Both the position numbers and the translations under genes were made by a program. Shown piece by piece: positions 28,137-37,893 of a DNA stretch of 64,000 bases. This stretch comes from Pseudomonas bharatica CSV86 (GTDB lineage Bacteria > Pseudomonadota > Gammaproteobacteria > Pseudomonadales > Pseudomonadaceae). The DNA lies in assembly GCF_000319305.2 (NCBI RefSeq), contig NZ_AMWJ02000002.1, positions 1,936,001 through 2,000,000 on the forward strand, written 5' to 3'. A model generated the notes under the pieces. It did no database searches, was not told the DNA's origin, and worked only from the letters and a program-made list of their open reading frames with translations. How positions within the stretch are numbered: position 1 is the first letter of the stretch; every line of letters begins with the position of its first letter.

Positions 28137-29125
28137 ATGTGCCTTTCCGTTTTTACGCTTTGCCGCTTGTCGTGCTGGCCTTGGCCGGCTGCGCCACGCA
28201 GGGCAAACCCCCGCCAGTGATTTCCTTGGATGAGCCGGTACAGGCGGAGCCTTTGCCGGAAATGCCTGTGCCGATCGAGGTGGTCACTATTGCAGAGCCA
28301 CTGCCATTGCCTGAGCAGTTGAAGCCAGTGCCGGAGGAAAAGGATGCGAAGCCTGCGCCTGAACCGGCTGATGAGACGGTACGTGTCTCGAAAGCCAATG
28401 CCGAGGCACGGGTGGCTCCGACGCGCGAAGGCTATGTCAATGCGATCCAGGTCTGGCCGTATAGCGATGGCGCGCTGTACCAGGTCTATGCGTCAGTAGG
28501 TCGCGTGACGGTGATCGCGCTCCAGCCTGGCGAGGAACTGGTGACGGTCGCTGCGGGCGATACCGTGCGCTGGATCGTCGGTGACACCTCCAGCGGCAGC
28601 GGGGCCGATCTGCGCGTCAATGTGCTGGTCAAGCCTATCCGTTCCAGCTTGAAGACCAATCTGGTCATTACCACCAGCCGCAGGACGTACCTGCTGGAAC
28701 TGACTTCGACCGACAAGGCATGGATGGCGTCGGTGTCCTGGGACTACCCGAAAGACCGAATGCTGGCCTTGCGGCGCCAAGCCCAAGCCGCCAACGCTGC
28801 CGCGCCGGTCGATGCAGGCTTGTCGCTGGATAACATCCGCTTTCGCTATGCAATCAGCGGCAGCAATCCATCGTGGAAACCGCTGCGCGCTTTTGATGAT
28901 GGCGAGAAGGTCTATATCCAGTTCCCGGCAGGCATCGCCCAGGGCGAGCTGCCGCCGCTGTTCGTCATCGGCGCACAGGGCGACGGGCAACTGGTGAACT
29001 ATCGCTTCCGCTCGCCGTACTACATCGTGGATCGCCTGTTCGGTGCAGCAGAACTGCGCCTGGGGGCCGACAAGGGCGATATGGTGCGCATCGAGCGCGC
29101 GGATGGCATCGTCGGGAGGAACTGA
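28133..29125 (+). CDS. trbG: TrbG, VirB9-like outer-membrane core protein
   Basis: A 330-residue exported protein. The leader ends at a lipobox-like LALAGCATQG, so it may be a lipoprotein. A Pro/Glu-rich linker (residues 25-85) precedes two VirB9-type beta domains with YQVYASVGRVTVIALQPGE and the late FDDGEKVYIQFP. It forms part of the outer-membrane core ring with TrbI. It overlaps trbF by four bases. Confidence 0.93.
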   Translation: MNVPFRFYALPLVVLALAGCATQGKPPPVISLDEPVQAEPLPEMPVPIEVVTIAEPLPLPEQLKPVPEEKDAKPAPEPADETVRVSKANAEARVAPTREGYVNAIQVWPYSDGALYQVYASVGRVTVIALQPGEELVTVAAGDTVRWIVGDTSSGSGADLRVNVLVKPIRSSLKTNLVITTSRRTYLLELTSTDKAWMASVSWDYPKDRMLALRRQAQAANAAAPVDAGLSLDNIRFRYAISGSNPSWKPLRAFDDGEKVYIQFPAGIAQGELPPLFVIGAQGDGQLVNYRFRSPYYIVDRLFGAAELRLGADKGDMVRIERADGIVGRN

Positions 29126-29127
29126 GC

Positions 29128-30405
29128 ATGAGCCAGGACGACACTCCCGACCTTGCCACGCCGCAGGCGGACAAGATGGCACCCGAGGCGGTGGCGCTGC
29201 GCGCCCAACCGCGCCCGGTCACGCGTCTGAACCGACGCACGCTGGCCATCCTCGCTGGCGGCCTGTCGGTTGGCGTGATGGGCGCGCTGATCTGGTCACT
29301 GCAACCGCAGCAACGCGGCGCGGGCGAATCCACCGAACTGTACAACGTGGATCGTGTATCGCGCTCGGAAGGCCTCGACCAACTTCCTGCCGACTATTCC
29401 AAGTTGCCAGCGCTGCCGCCCGACGTGCCGGAGCTGGGGCCACCGCTACCGGGTGATCTGGGGCCGGCCATCGTCAATTCGCAGCAGCCGGTCGCCGCCA
29501 CCTATGCCGCGCCCGGCTACGACCCCAACGATGCGCTGCACAAGGAAGCAGAAGCGGCGGCAGCTTCAACGGTGTTCTTCCGCACCGGCTCCCCGCAGGC
29601 CGCGCCCGTGGCGCAGTCGCAAGTCGCTGCCGCGCCGGGCTTCGCCGCCAATGCCGCTTTCGATCCACTGGCCGCTGGCCCGGCCTCGACGGCGGCCCAG
29701 CCTGCTGATCCGACTGCCGTGCAGAACCGGCAAGACCAGAAAGAGGCGTTCCTGACAGGCGGTTCTACGGAAACCCGTAACTCCGGCAACCTGCAAATGC
29801 CCACCTCGCCGTATCAGGTGATGGCCGGAACGGTCATTGCCGGGGCACTGGTCACGGGCATCAAGTCCGACTTGCCGGGCGACGTGATCGCCACGGTGAC
29901 GGAACCGATCTACGACACGGCCACTGGCAAGTTCCTGCTGATCCCGCAGGGATCTCGCATACTGGGCAAGTACAACAGCCAGGTCAGCTACGGCCAGAGC
30001 CGCGTGCAGGTGGTGTGGAATCGCATCATCCTGCCCGACACGTCATCACTCACGCTCGACAACCTGATCGGCACCGACCCGGCAGGCTATGCCGGTCTGG
30101 AGGACAACGTGGACTGGCATTGGGATCGGATCTTTGCAGGTGCCGTGCTGACCACGCTGCTGGGTGTCGGTGCCGAACTGGCTGCACCTGAGAACCGCCA
30201 GGACGGCGATCGCGTCATCATCGCCGGGCGCGACAGCCTGCAGGACACCGTGAACCAGGTCGGCCAGGAAGTGACCCGGCGCAATCTCAACATCCAACCC
30301 ACGCTGACCAGCCGCCCCGGCTTGCCGGTGCGCATCATCGTCAACCGCGATCTGGTGCTACGGCCTTATCAGCCGCTGTTCTTCAACAAGGGGACTTCTC
30401 GATGA
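29128..30405 (+). CDS. trbI: TrbI, VirB10-like core protein
   Basis: A 425-residue protein with a single membrane helix at about residues 38-58, a long periplasmic Pro/Ala-rich linker and a C-terminal VirB10 beta barrel. Typical blocks are SPYQVMAGTVIAGALVTGIKSDLPG and LIPQGSRILGKYNSQVSYGQSRVQVVW. It spans the envelope and passes the energy signal to the outer-membrane ring. It is followed with a four-base overlap by a DUF2274 gene. Confidence 0.94.
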   Translation: MSQDDTPDLATPQADKMAPEAVALRAQPRPVTRLNRRTLAILAGGLSVGVMGALIWSLQPQQRGAGESTELYNVDRVSRSEGLDQLPADYSKLPALPPDVPELGPPLPGDLGPAIVNSQQPVAATYAAPGYDPNDALHKEAEAAAASTVFFRTGSPQAAPVAQSQVAAAPGFAANAAFDPLAAGPASTAAQPADPTAVQNRQDQKEAFLTGGSTETRNSGNLQMPTSPYQVMAGTVIAGALVTGIKSDLPGDVIATVTEPIYDTATGKFLLIPQGSRILGKYNSQVSYGQSRVQVVWNRIILPDTSSLTLDNLIGTDPAGYAGLEDNVDWHWDRIFAGAVLTTLLGVGAELAAPENRQDGDRVIIAGRDSLQDTVNQVGQEVTRRNLNIQPTLTSRPGLPVRIIVNRDLVLRPYQPLFFNKGTSR

Positions 30406-30647
30406 GCACGACCAAGAAACTGCGGCTGGGGCCGCTACCCAAGACCGAAAGCGTCAAGCTGACCTTCGCTTGCCCGGCCAGCTTGAAAGCCGATCTCGAC
30501 CGCTACGCCGCGCTGCATGCGCAGGCGTATGGCGAGGCGGTCGATGCCTCGACGCTGATCCCGCACATGCTGGAGGCGTTCATGGCGGGGGATCGGGGAT
30601 TCAGGAAAGGAAACGGCAGCAAGGCCGTGCCACCGAAGCCAAGCTGA
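30402..30647 (+). CDS. DUF2274 protein at the end of the trb operon
   Basis: An 81-residue protein that begins STTKKLRLGPLPKTESVKLTFACP, the pattern of DUF2274 proteins found right after trbI in Tn4371-like elements. Its sequence resembles a ribbon-helix-helix arrangement (a short strand then two helices), so a DNA-binding or regulatory role is possible, but I know of no demonstrated function. It overlaps trbI by four bases. Confidence 0.85.
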   Translation: MSTTKKLRLGPLPKTESVKLTFACPASLKADLDRYAALHAQAYGEAVDASTLIPHMLEAFMAGDRGFRKGNGSKAVPPKPS

Positions 30648-30679
30648 AGATGCACTGGAACCAGACTGACCATCCCTCG

Positions 30680-30704
30680 AACGCGCAGCCCAACGCTGCG
30701 CGTT
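30680..30704 (+). terminator. Hairpin terminator of the trb operon
   Basis: A perfect 9-bp stem (AACGCGCAG paired with CTGCGCGTT) with a 7-base loop sits 33 bases after the DUF2274 stop and is followed by CTTCGTTCT. The T-run is weak, but position and stem stability fit termination of the long traG-trb transcript. Confidence 0.65.
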
Positions 30705-30999
30705 CTTCGTTCTGGATAGGCTGCGAGGGAATCGGCTAAGATGACTGAACAAGCCTGCCAGCCATTGGCAATCTCCATCGCTGCAACGCGACTCGACTCT
30801 CTTTCTCCAGGCTCTTATGTGGCTCCCAGCCCACAATGCCGCATCCTCTGCGAACGGCATGAAACAGAGCTAACCTATTGCCCCGTATATGGTTTCAAGC
30901 TTCGCGTGATTTCAACAAAATGCTTGACGCCAGCAATTTTTTATGCCTGGGATTCGGCAAATCCAGCCAATTGGGGCCGCTTCGCGACCCTGCCCCACT
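30705..30999. other. Junction between the conjugation block and the Slam locus
   Basis: I see no gene with family similarity here; the open frame at 30741 has no recognisable content. The region turns AT-richer than the trb operon at about 30880-30960. The right border of the acquired conjugation DNA must lie in or near this stretch, but I could not identify an attachment-site repeat. Confidence 0.4.
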
Positions 31000-32493
31000 C
31001 TAGAAAGTCTTTTCGAACTTCAACGCCACCTCGGTCTGCCGGTACGAATAAGCCCAGTCGATGCTGCTGTCGGTCACCGTGCGCTTGGCATACAGGCTCG
31101 GCACGATGCCGGCGAAGGCCAGGCGCGGCACGCTCAGGTTGGCGATGTAGATCTGCTGGCGATCCTTGCGCAGGCCACCGAGAAAAACGTCCGGCGCGTC
31201 ATAACGGGTGGTGCGATACAGACCGATCAGGCTCAGGTTCACCCCCGCATTGAAACCGTGATACGCCCCGAGGCTGCCCATGTACTCGCGATTGCTCGCG
31301 GTATCGGCTTCCTGGCTGCGCCGGGTGTAGGTCACGCCGCCAAATATCAGGGTCTGTGGATCAAGCAGATACGACAGCGACGTACCCACCTGACGCTCGT
31401 CGTAATCATCGAAATAGTCACGCTGATAGCCCTGGAAACGGAAATGCTTGTGCTGCGCCTGCAAGCCGACCTGCAAGCGATTGCTCAGGTTGTGCTTCCA
31501 TTCCCCGCGCACGCCGCTGGCCTGGTACTTGGTGTGGTGGTCGCTGTAGTAGTTCTCGAACAGCGGGGTCAGCGACACATCGTCGAGCGCACTCTGGAAG
31601 CTGTAGCCGGCGTACAGCACGCTGGTGTTGTCGTCGTACCAGGTCTCGACGTCATCCTCCTCGCTGTGCCGGCTGTAGTCGTTGCCATAGCTGAGGCCAC
31701 GCACCAGCACGTTGTGATTGCCGGCGATCTGGAAACGCCGCTCGGCCGCGACATCGTAGACCAGGCTTGAAGCGCTGATCTTCTTCGGCATCTGCCGCGT
31801 GTAGTCGAAGCAATCGAAGAACACCGAACACACCTGGGTCACCGTGGTCATGCCGTTGGCCTGGTTGATATTGCTGTTGTAGCCGAAGCCCAGGGATGCC
31901 GAGCCATGCCACTGGCGGCGCACATCGATTGCGTGGTGGTACTCGTCCAGCACGCTCAGCACCTGCTCGGGCACATCAGTGGCGGCGACCTCGCGGAACA
32001 GCGTTTCGGCCTCGCGGGTCTGGTTGTCCTCGAACAGGGTCCGCGCCAGCTCCAGGCGCGCTCGCACGAAACCCGGTTGCAACCTGTCGGCCCGACGCAG
32101 ATGAGCAATCGCCTGCGTGTAGCGGCGCTCGCTGCGGTCGATCAGGCCCTCGGCCATTTCCACCAGCGCCGGCTCATGCCCGGGCAACCGCTGGTAGCGC
32201 TCGACGAACTGCCGCACCTTGCCCCACTGCCGCAGGTTGATGGACACATAGATCGCCGGCCCGAGGTCTTCGAGGGTGTTCTGCACGTTGTACGTCTGCC
32301 CCTGGATGGTGATCAGCCCGTCGTTGTTCTCGGCCGGGTCCGGCGCGCCCAGGTTGGCCCGCTCGCGCGCTTCGGCGCCGCGCTCGATCCTGTTCAGGAG
32401 CAGGCGGGTGTCGTCATCGTCGGCCAGCAACACGTTGGGCAACAGGGTCGAGCAACACAGCATGGCGATGCGCACCCGCAGGAACGGCAGCAT
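31000..32493 (-). CDS. Slam-type outer-membrane translocator (TPR plus DUF560 barrel)
   Basis: A 497-residue exported protein with a signal peptide (residues 1-24). It has a TPR region at about residues 85-185 (IAHLRRADRLQPGFVRARLELARTLF) and a C-terminal beta barrel of about 290 residues ending in Phe. This two-part design is the Slam family (surface lipoprotein assembly modulator), which moves specific TbpB-like proteins across the outer membrane. The gene follows, on the same strand with 78 bp between, a gene for exactly such a client. It is probably the dedicated secretion channel for that protein. Confidence 0.85.
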   Translation of the reverse strand: MLPFLRVRIAMLCCSTLLPNVLLADDDDTRLLLNRIERGAEARERANLGAPDPAENNDGLITIQGQTYNVQNTLEDLGPAIYVSINLRQWGKVRQFVERYQRLPGHEPALVEMAEGLIDRSERRYTQAIAHLRRADRLQPGFVRARLELARTLFEDNQTREAETLFREVAATDVPEQVLSVLDEYHHAIDVRRQWHGSASLGFGYNSNINQANGMTTVTQVCSVFFDCFDYTRQMPKKISASSLVYDVAAERRFQIAGNHNVLVRGLSYGNDYSRHSEEDDVETWYDDNTSVLYAGYSFQSALDDVSLTPLFENYYSDHHTKYQASGVRGEWKHNLSNRLQVGLQAQHKHFRFQGYQRDYFDDYDERQVGTSLSYLLDPQTLIFGGVTYTRRSQEADTASNREYMGSLGAYHGFNAGVNLSLIGLYRTTRYDAPDVFLGGLRKDRQQIYIANLSVPRLAFAGIVPSLYAKRTVTDSSIDWAYSYRQTEVALKFEKTF

Positions 32494-32535
32494 GGTGATC
32501 GGTCCGGGACAGAAAGGTACTGGAGGTCGGAAGGG

Positions 32536-32551
32536 GGAGCAGATGCTCCCT
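32536..32551 (-). promoter_or_regulatory. Small hairpin between the client and Slam genes
   Basis: The 16-base sequence GGGAGCATCTGCTCCC folds into a short stem between the hemophilin-like gene and the slam gene. It may lower expression of the channel relative to its client, or stabilise the upstream message. No long T-run follows, so full termination is unlikely. Confidence 0.4.
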
Positions 32552-32571
32552 CCTCCAGTGACACACGGGTG

Positions 32572-33396
32572 TTATTGCTTGGCGCCGCCGAAGGCGACCT
32601 TGGTGGTGCTGGTGGTGTAGATACCTGCCAGGGCCTCGGCGTTGGCGCCGTAGAACTGCCCCTTGATGTTGGTGCCGCGAGCGAAGGAACCGTTCGAGGC
32701 GATGGTGGTGCCAGCGAAGCTCAGCCCGCCAACCGAACCGGCCAAGGTGCCGCTGCCGGCACCATAGTTGGCGGTCAGCACACCCGAAGTGACGCCCGCG
32801 GCAGTGCCCGGGTTGTACTGGTTGACACCGACGACGTTGTACTTGGCATTGACCAGGGTCGGCATGCTGGTGGTCGGGTTTTCGCCGACGAACCAGACGG
32901 TGCGGTTGGCACTGGACAGGTTCAGGTCGGTGCTGTTGGTTGGCTGGGTGCCGGTTTTGGCCGGTGCCCATTCACCAAAGTACACCTCGGCGCCCGAGAC
33001 CTTGGCAATTACCTCGCCACCGAATTGTGGATAGCCCGGCGAAGGCGCGGCGATCTGGCGATAGGCATGGATCTCGGTGTTGTAGGTAGCCAGGTTCTTC
33101 CAGGTTTCCGACGTGGTGACGCCATTGAGCGGGTTGACGATATGTGCCGAGGTGGTGCCATAACCGCTCAGCACCGCGCTGGTCTGGGCGATCGGGCCAG
33201 CCTTGAAACTGACGACTGCTGCCGAATTGGCAATGCCACCCGTGGTCGTCGGCATGGCGATTCCCGCAGTCCCTACCGCCATCATGTTCGAGGCAGCAGC
33301 CTGGACATAGGCGGAAGAGGAACCGCCGCTGACGGTGGCGGCAAATGCACCGGAAGTAACCAGCGACAACGCTGTCAATGCAAAGAGTTTCTTCAC
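32572..33396 (-). CDS. Hemophilin-like Slam-dependent secreted protein with TbpB-type barrel
   Basis: A 274-residue precursor. I chose the GTG at 33396 because AAGGAG lies seven bases upstream; it gives a classic signal peptide (KKLFALTALSLVTSGAFA) without a lipobox cysteine, so the product is released rather than lipid-anchored. The last 85 residues form the TbpB-type barrel, including QFYGANAEALAGIY and the terminal VAFGGAK, the hallmark of Slam clients. The N-terminal part would hold the ligand. In Acinetobacter the related HphA binds haem and hands it to a TonB receptor. The neighbouring Slam and receptor genes support the same scheme, but haem binding here is inferred. Confidence 0.8.
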   Translation of the reverse strand: MKKLFALTALSLVTSGAFAATVSGGSSSAYVQAAASNMMAVGTAGIAMPTTTGGIANSAAVVSFKAGPIAQTSAVLSGYGTTSAHIVNPLNGVTTSETWKNLATYNTEIHAYRQIAAPSPGYPQFGGEVIAKVSGAEVYFGEWAPAKTGTQPTNSTDLNLSSANRTVWFVGENPTTSMPTLVNAKYNVVGVNQYNPGTAAGVTSGVLTANYGAGSGTLAGSVGGLSFAGTTIASNGSFARGTNIKGQFYGANAEALAGIYTTSTTKVAFGGAKQ

Positions 33397-33453
33397 AACA
33401 AGCTCCTTATCATGAGTTGGAAACAACACTGTTTTTACGAAAACAGCAAAAAA

Positions 33454-36400
33454 CTAGAAACGCGCAGTCAGTCCCAGCTTCAGCGTGCGGCCAGGTGCAG
33501 GCATTACTGTTCGGGACAACGGATCGAGGTAGTAGCGGTTGGTGATGTTGTTCACGCCAAGATCGACATCGACATGGTCGTTGACATGCAACGTCGCATA
33601 ACTGTCGAACACCCAGATGGGATGCCACTCATAGGGCTGATTCACCCCCTGGACAAAGAGCAGGCCCTGGTCGATCCACTTCTGCTCTTCCTTGTTCCTG
33701 GCGCTGCTGTGGTAGACCATGCGCCCTCCGAGCTCGAGCTTTTCATCGAACAGCCGCATACCACCGTCAAGGTTGATGGAATATTGAGGCTGGAGGCTGG
33801 TGCGGGAAAACGTGGTCGGGAAACCGCCGGTGACGCACTCGTCGACAGCTTTCCCGTAATACGGATCCAGCGTGTTGGCCATGTCCTTGTCACAGAGTTT
33901 CTGATCGAGACGATAGCTGACGCCGAAGTTCGAGTAATAACGACCGGTATCGAACCTGGCCTGAAGTTCGATACCTGAAAGCATTTTCTTGTCGTATTGA
34001 ATAATGTTGTAGGCGAAGTCCCTGTCTATGTAATCGTGGATCTCGTTCTTGTAGTAGTTGATCCGAAAGTCTGCATTGCGCCACTCCGGAACCCGGGAGT
34101 GCAGATCATGCACATAACCGAACTCCCAGTTATACGCGCGCTCCGGTCGCGGTGAACTTTGGATCATCCCGATTCCCGTAGCAGAAAAGGTCTGTGCCTC
34201 TTCATAAATGGTGGGAAAGCGTACGAACTCGGTGTACCGGGCGTAGACACGGGCATTATCCGTGACGCGCAAGGTAACGCCGGCCATCGGAGCCCATGCG
34301 CTGTCCTTGCTTTTCCTGGGCTTGGCCCATCGTTCAGCGTCGGTCGGCTGTTGGTAGATCGGCAGCGCTACGGTCTGGCCAATCAGGTAGCGCGGAGCGG
34401 TCGTGCCGGTACCCTGAGCATTGGCCACCTGCTCGCTCATGTTGATGGTGCCGTTGGTGAACGGGTTCTGCGAACTCAACAGGCGCTGGCCATTGGTAGC
34501 AATGTCCACGCTTTCCGAGGTGTAGCGAATACCGTTGACCAGCCCTTCTTGCAGATAGTCATTAATGAGGAACTCTGTCGTCTCCTCATCCAGGCCCCAG
34601 CTTTCAACCAACTCCCGCGCGCCAGCGATGTAGGCCTGGTTCTCAGCATCGGTCAGCATTCGCGAATAACTGTAGCGCTTGGCAACCACAGCGGCCTTGG
34701 CATCCCAGCCCGTTGCCTGCTCCTTCCTGTACTCATCCAGCGTCGTATCGAACGAGCTGTAGTCGCTGTAGCGAGCTCCCGCGTTGAACGTCAGCCAAGA
34801 GGTTGCCGCCCACTCGTTGTTGAAGGTGAAGTTGTACTGCTCACGGCGCCCGCCGCGAGGCCCCAGGTAGTTGGAGGCGAAAACGTAGGTACTGCCGATA
34901 TCGTCGCTGGCGTTGTCGGTCTGCTTGAGCTTTTCCTTGCTGAAGTCCCCGGACAGGGTCAGCGCCCAGACATCGCTCAGCTCCATGCGGTTGGACAGGT
35001 TCAGCCCCCAGCGATCGTGGTCGGTCATCTGCAGGGCGCGGGAGAACAGGTTGAAGCGGCCATCGGTGTTGGGCAGCTTGTCCGGCATGGCCGTGTTGCC
35101 ATTGCACTGGCCGACGTTGTACTTGCAGCGGACATAGTTGTCCCATGCCTTGTCGCTCAAGGTGGCGTCTGCAATGGAGAAGACCTGCTCGCCATTCTGG
35201 TAGCGCTTGGCGTCACTGCGGGTCATCCAGAACCCGGCCTGCATATCGACCCAGCGGTTGTCCTGCGGATTCCAGTTGTAGGTCAGCGACAGCGTGTCCT
35301 GGTCGACCTCGCTGTAGGGCAGCTGAAAGCCGATATTGCTGCCAGCGGCCACCAGCTTGGTGGTTTCGTTGATCAGGTACGGCATGGTTTCGCCGAACTC
35401 GAGATCACTGTGCATGTAGCTCAGCTTCAGGCTCTGGTCGTCCGCCAGATAGAAGGTGCCCTTGAGCAGCGTGGTGCGCATCTCGTTGGAGGTGCCGGAT
35501 ACCTCGGCCCCCGGCTTGTAGAAACTGGCCAGGTAGTTGCCGCTGGTGTCGCCAATGGTCGGCGAATTCACTTCCGCCGCCTGGGCCTTGTCGTACCAGC
35601 TCTCGGTCTCGTAGCGCTCGCTGCCCTGCTTGCCGCTGTAGTAGTTGCCTTTCTTGCGGTAGCTGTAGGCGGCCAGCAGATCGAAGTTCTCCTGGCGGGT
35701 CGCCGCCGCGATACGGAAGGCGTTGTCCTCGAAGTCGAAATCGTTGGAACGGGAAGACTCGTGGGGGGTGTACATCGCTCCGCCACCGTTGGCGAAATAG
35801 ACGTACTGGCCCGAGACGTAGGCCCCTCGATGTCCCGGTAATCCCGCCCCAGGTTGTTCATCCCGTCTTCATTGGGCGCCACCGCGTTGCTGGCGGTCTC
35901 GGTCTTGATCTCCAGGCCGTAGCTCTCGCCCGGCCTGACGATATCCTCCGCGTCCAGGGTGCGGATCTCCACCGAGCCGCCGATGCCGCTCTTGACTCCC
36001 GGGGTCATGGACGGCCCCTTCTCCACCGAAATGCTGCCGATCATGTTGGGATCGACATAGTTGCGGTTGGAAACCCCGGCCGACCCGAGCCAGACCGAAG
36101 TGGCCTGCTCGGTGCCGTCGACGGTCACCGGTATCCGCCCTTCGCCCTGGATACCGCGGATATTGGGATCGAGCGCGCCGCTGTTGCGTGCTTCGCCGCT
36201 GTAGACGCCATTCATGCCCTTGAACAGGTCGGCTGCGTTGGCGCCTTTGTAGCGTTCGATATCGTCCTTGCCGGCGTAGACGTTGGACACATCCTTGCGA
36301 TAGACGTCGCTGCGTCCCTTGTCGTCCTTCTCTTCCCACTCTTCTGCCGTGATCTCCTGGGCCTGGAGTTCCTGCGGCTGGTTGCCCGTTTTTTCCTCAT

Positions 36401-36566
36401 AACCCGCCGGCAGTTCGATCTCCAGCGGTTCCATGTTCGGCGTTGAAGACTGCCGCGCCGGGCTTTCGTCTTCGGCCAGGGCGGTGGAGCTGAACAGCGC
36501 CAGCAGAATCGACCAGGCCAGCGGCTTGAGGCGCATCGGCTTGGGAGGGGTGATGAAGAAGGACAT
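33454..36566 (-). CDS. TonB-dependent outer-membrane receptor with an apparent 1-base frameshift
   Basis: A receptor of about 1040 residues in two frames. The 5' part (36566 to about 35825) gives a signal peptide (LAWSILLALFSSTALA) and the plug domain with NIRGIQGEGRIPVTVDG. The 3' part (from about 35825 to 33454) gives the barrel, ending ITNRYYLDPLSRTVMPAPGRTLKLGLTARF. One missing G in a run (CCCC at 35823-35826 on the plus strand) explains the shift; restored, the text reads RDIEGAYVSGQYVYF. The barrel motif FVRFPTIYEEAQ resembles the FRAP block of haem/haemoglobin receptors. It is the first gene of the receptor-hemophilin-Slam set and has a Fur-like site upstream. Confidence 0.88.
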
Positions 36567-36641
36567 GGCGAGACTCGTGTTTATCGATGCATGGCAGTTT
36601 CATGACCGCTCTGCGGCGGCGGAGTGATACTACCGATAAAC

Positions 36642-36659
36642 GCAAATGAATCTCGTTTA
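36642..36659 (-). promoter_or_regulatory. Fur-box-like site before the TonB receptor
   Basis: The minus strand reads AAACGAGATTCATTTGC about 75-90 bases upstream of the receptor start. It resembles the Fur consensus core (GAxAATxATT) and the clearer site at 37799-37818. It suggests iron repression of the receptor, hemophilin-like and Slam genes. The match is imperfect. Confidence 0.5.
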
Positions 36660-36710
36660 GATTAATATGCAGAAGGGTGAAAAATGTATGCGGTGAGGAG
36701 AACACCACAA

Positions 36711-36746
36711 ACCCTGTGGGAGCTGGCTTTCCAGCTCCCACAGGGT
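36711..36746. terminator. Strong hairpin between regulator and receptor genes
   Basis: A 16-bp perfect stem (ACCCTGTGGGAGCTGG and its complement) closes a 4-base loop just downstream of the regulator gene. The stem sequence is the core of the REP palindromes seen at 45125 and 54132, so this is a REP-derived hairpin. It probably ends the regulator transcript before the receptor promoter. Confidence 0.7.
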
Positions 36747-36772
36747 TTTGTGTTGCAGCGCAGGAAGTGCGC

Positions 36773-37734
36773 TCAGCGTTTCCTGCCAAAGATCGACTTC
36801 GGCGCCCGCCCGAAATACCGGGTAAAGGCCACGGTGAAGTTGTTCGGGTATTTGTACCCCACCTGCCACGCTGCCTGGGCGACCTGCTGGCCGGATTCGA
36901 GCAGGGTCATGGCCTTGCGCATGCGCAAATCCAGCAGCATCCGCGCCGGAGTCGTGTCGTACAGATAGCGGAAACCTTCCTTGAGCTTGTGCTCGTTCAT
37001 GCCGACGCAGGTGGCGAGGTATTCCACGGTCAGCGGCGTATGCAACTGCTCGCAAAGAATGTTGCGCGCGCGCTCGATCCGTTCGATCTCGCTGGTACTC
37101 AAAGGCGATGCGCTGCCGTCCTGGGGCGCCAGCAAGTTGAACTGCTCGGACAGCAGGCTGAGGGTATGAATATGCAGGTCGAGTCGATTCGACGGATTCA
37201 GCCCCCCCGGTTGCAGATAGCGTAACAGTGCCGCCGCATGGGCCTGGGCCGCTTTCGAGCTGGCGCGAAAATCGATGCGTTGCAAGCGCCCGCTGCCCAG
37301 CACCTGGGCTGCGCGCGCCTCGCCGACGTACTTGCACAGGGTCGCCTGGTCGATCACCACCCGCAGTTGCGACGCTGTCTCGTTGGCCTGGTAACGCCGC
37401 TCGCCAGGCGTCGCGCGAAACGCGGTGATGGTGGTCTGCCCGGCCTCGAAGGCGAGGCTGCAGCCGTCCTTGCCAAGGAAGCCCGATTTCCCCTGCAAGC
37501 CGATGGTCACCACCATCACATGCCCGTCATGGGGCCCACAGGTTTCTTCGATCAGCGTGCGCGTCGGGTGATAGTGCAGACGCCCCAGCGACAACCCTTG
37601 CTCCAGTTGCAACAGCTCGGAGTAGCAATTGCCGACATCCTCGGCCAGTTGCATACGCAAACGCCCGTCGGCCTGTACCGACCGTTGCCGGGGTGATCGA
37701 GGCCGATACGGCAGCTCCCTTTCATTGTGCTCAT
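36773..37734 (-). CDS. AraC/PchR-type transcriptional regulator, apparent frameshift near the start
   Basis: The C-terminal 100 residues form an AraC double helix-turn-helix (LTVEYLATCVGMNEHKLKEGFRYLYDTTPARML, then VAQAAWQVGYKYPNNFTVAFTRYFG) as in PchR-like regulators that sense siderophores. The sensor domain precedes it. The frame is open to 37813, but that start lies inside the Fur box and has no ribosome site. An ATG at 37734 (STMKG...) is a better start and would be in frame if one G were added to the GGG at 37717-37719. Without that change, the first credible in-frame ATG is at 37654. It lies between the receptor set and the biosynthetic operon and may control both. Confidence 0.82.
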
Positions 37735-37793
37735 GACGACATCCCTGCGTGCGCGCGCCGTGCTTCGCATAGGAATGGCTCCGGCTCGCATAC

Positions 37794-37822
37794 TTAACAT
37801 AAATGATTCTCATTTAATATAT
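37794..37822 (+). promoter_or_regulatory. Fur-repressed promoter of the metallophore operon
   Basis: The near-perfect Fur box AAATGATTCTCATTT (37801-37815) lies exactly in the spacer between TTAACA (37794-37799) and ATATAT (37817-37822), a 17-bp spacing. Bound Fur would block polymerase. The operon's first gene starts at 37894, about 65 bases downstream. The site also sits between the divergent regulator and the operon. Confidence 0.75.
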
Positions 37823-37893
37823 ATCACTCTTTTCAGTGATTCGGCCACGGCTTGTTTCGTTAGGAACAAGGCAGCCAAGTACAGGGAGTTACC

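Noticed and set aside
18090..30999. Attachment-site repeats of a Tn4371-like element
   Set aside because: I found no matching direct repeats at the two edges of the conjugation block; the left edge is the IS and the right edge is undefined.
30741..31253. 170-codon frame after the trb operon
   Set aside because: No family similarity, Cys/Arg-rich composition typical of chance frames, and it overlaps the end of the Slam gene on the other strand.
31906..33978. 690-codon open frame on the plus strand
   Set aside because: It is antisense to the Slam, hemophilin-like and receptor genes, has no family content and arises from high GC codon bias.
34159..35841. 560-codon open frame on the plus strand
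   Set aside because: It is antisense to the receptor barrel, whose motifs and typical C-terminus are clear on the minus strand.
36773..37813. AraC regulator starting at ATG 37813
   Set aside because: The start lies inside the Fur box and promoter of the divergent operon and has no ribosome site; 37734 (with a one-base correction) or 37654 is more likely.
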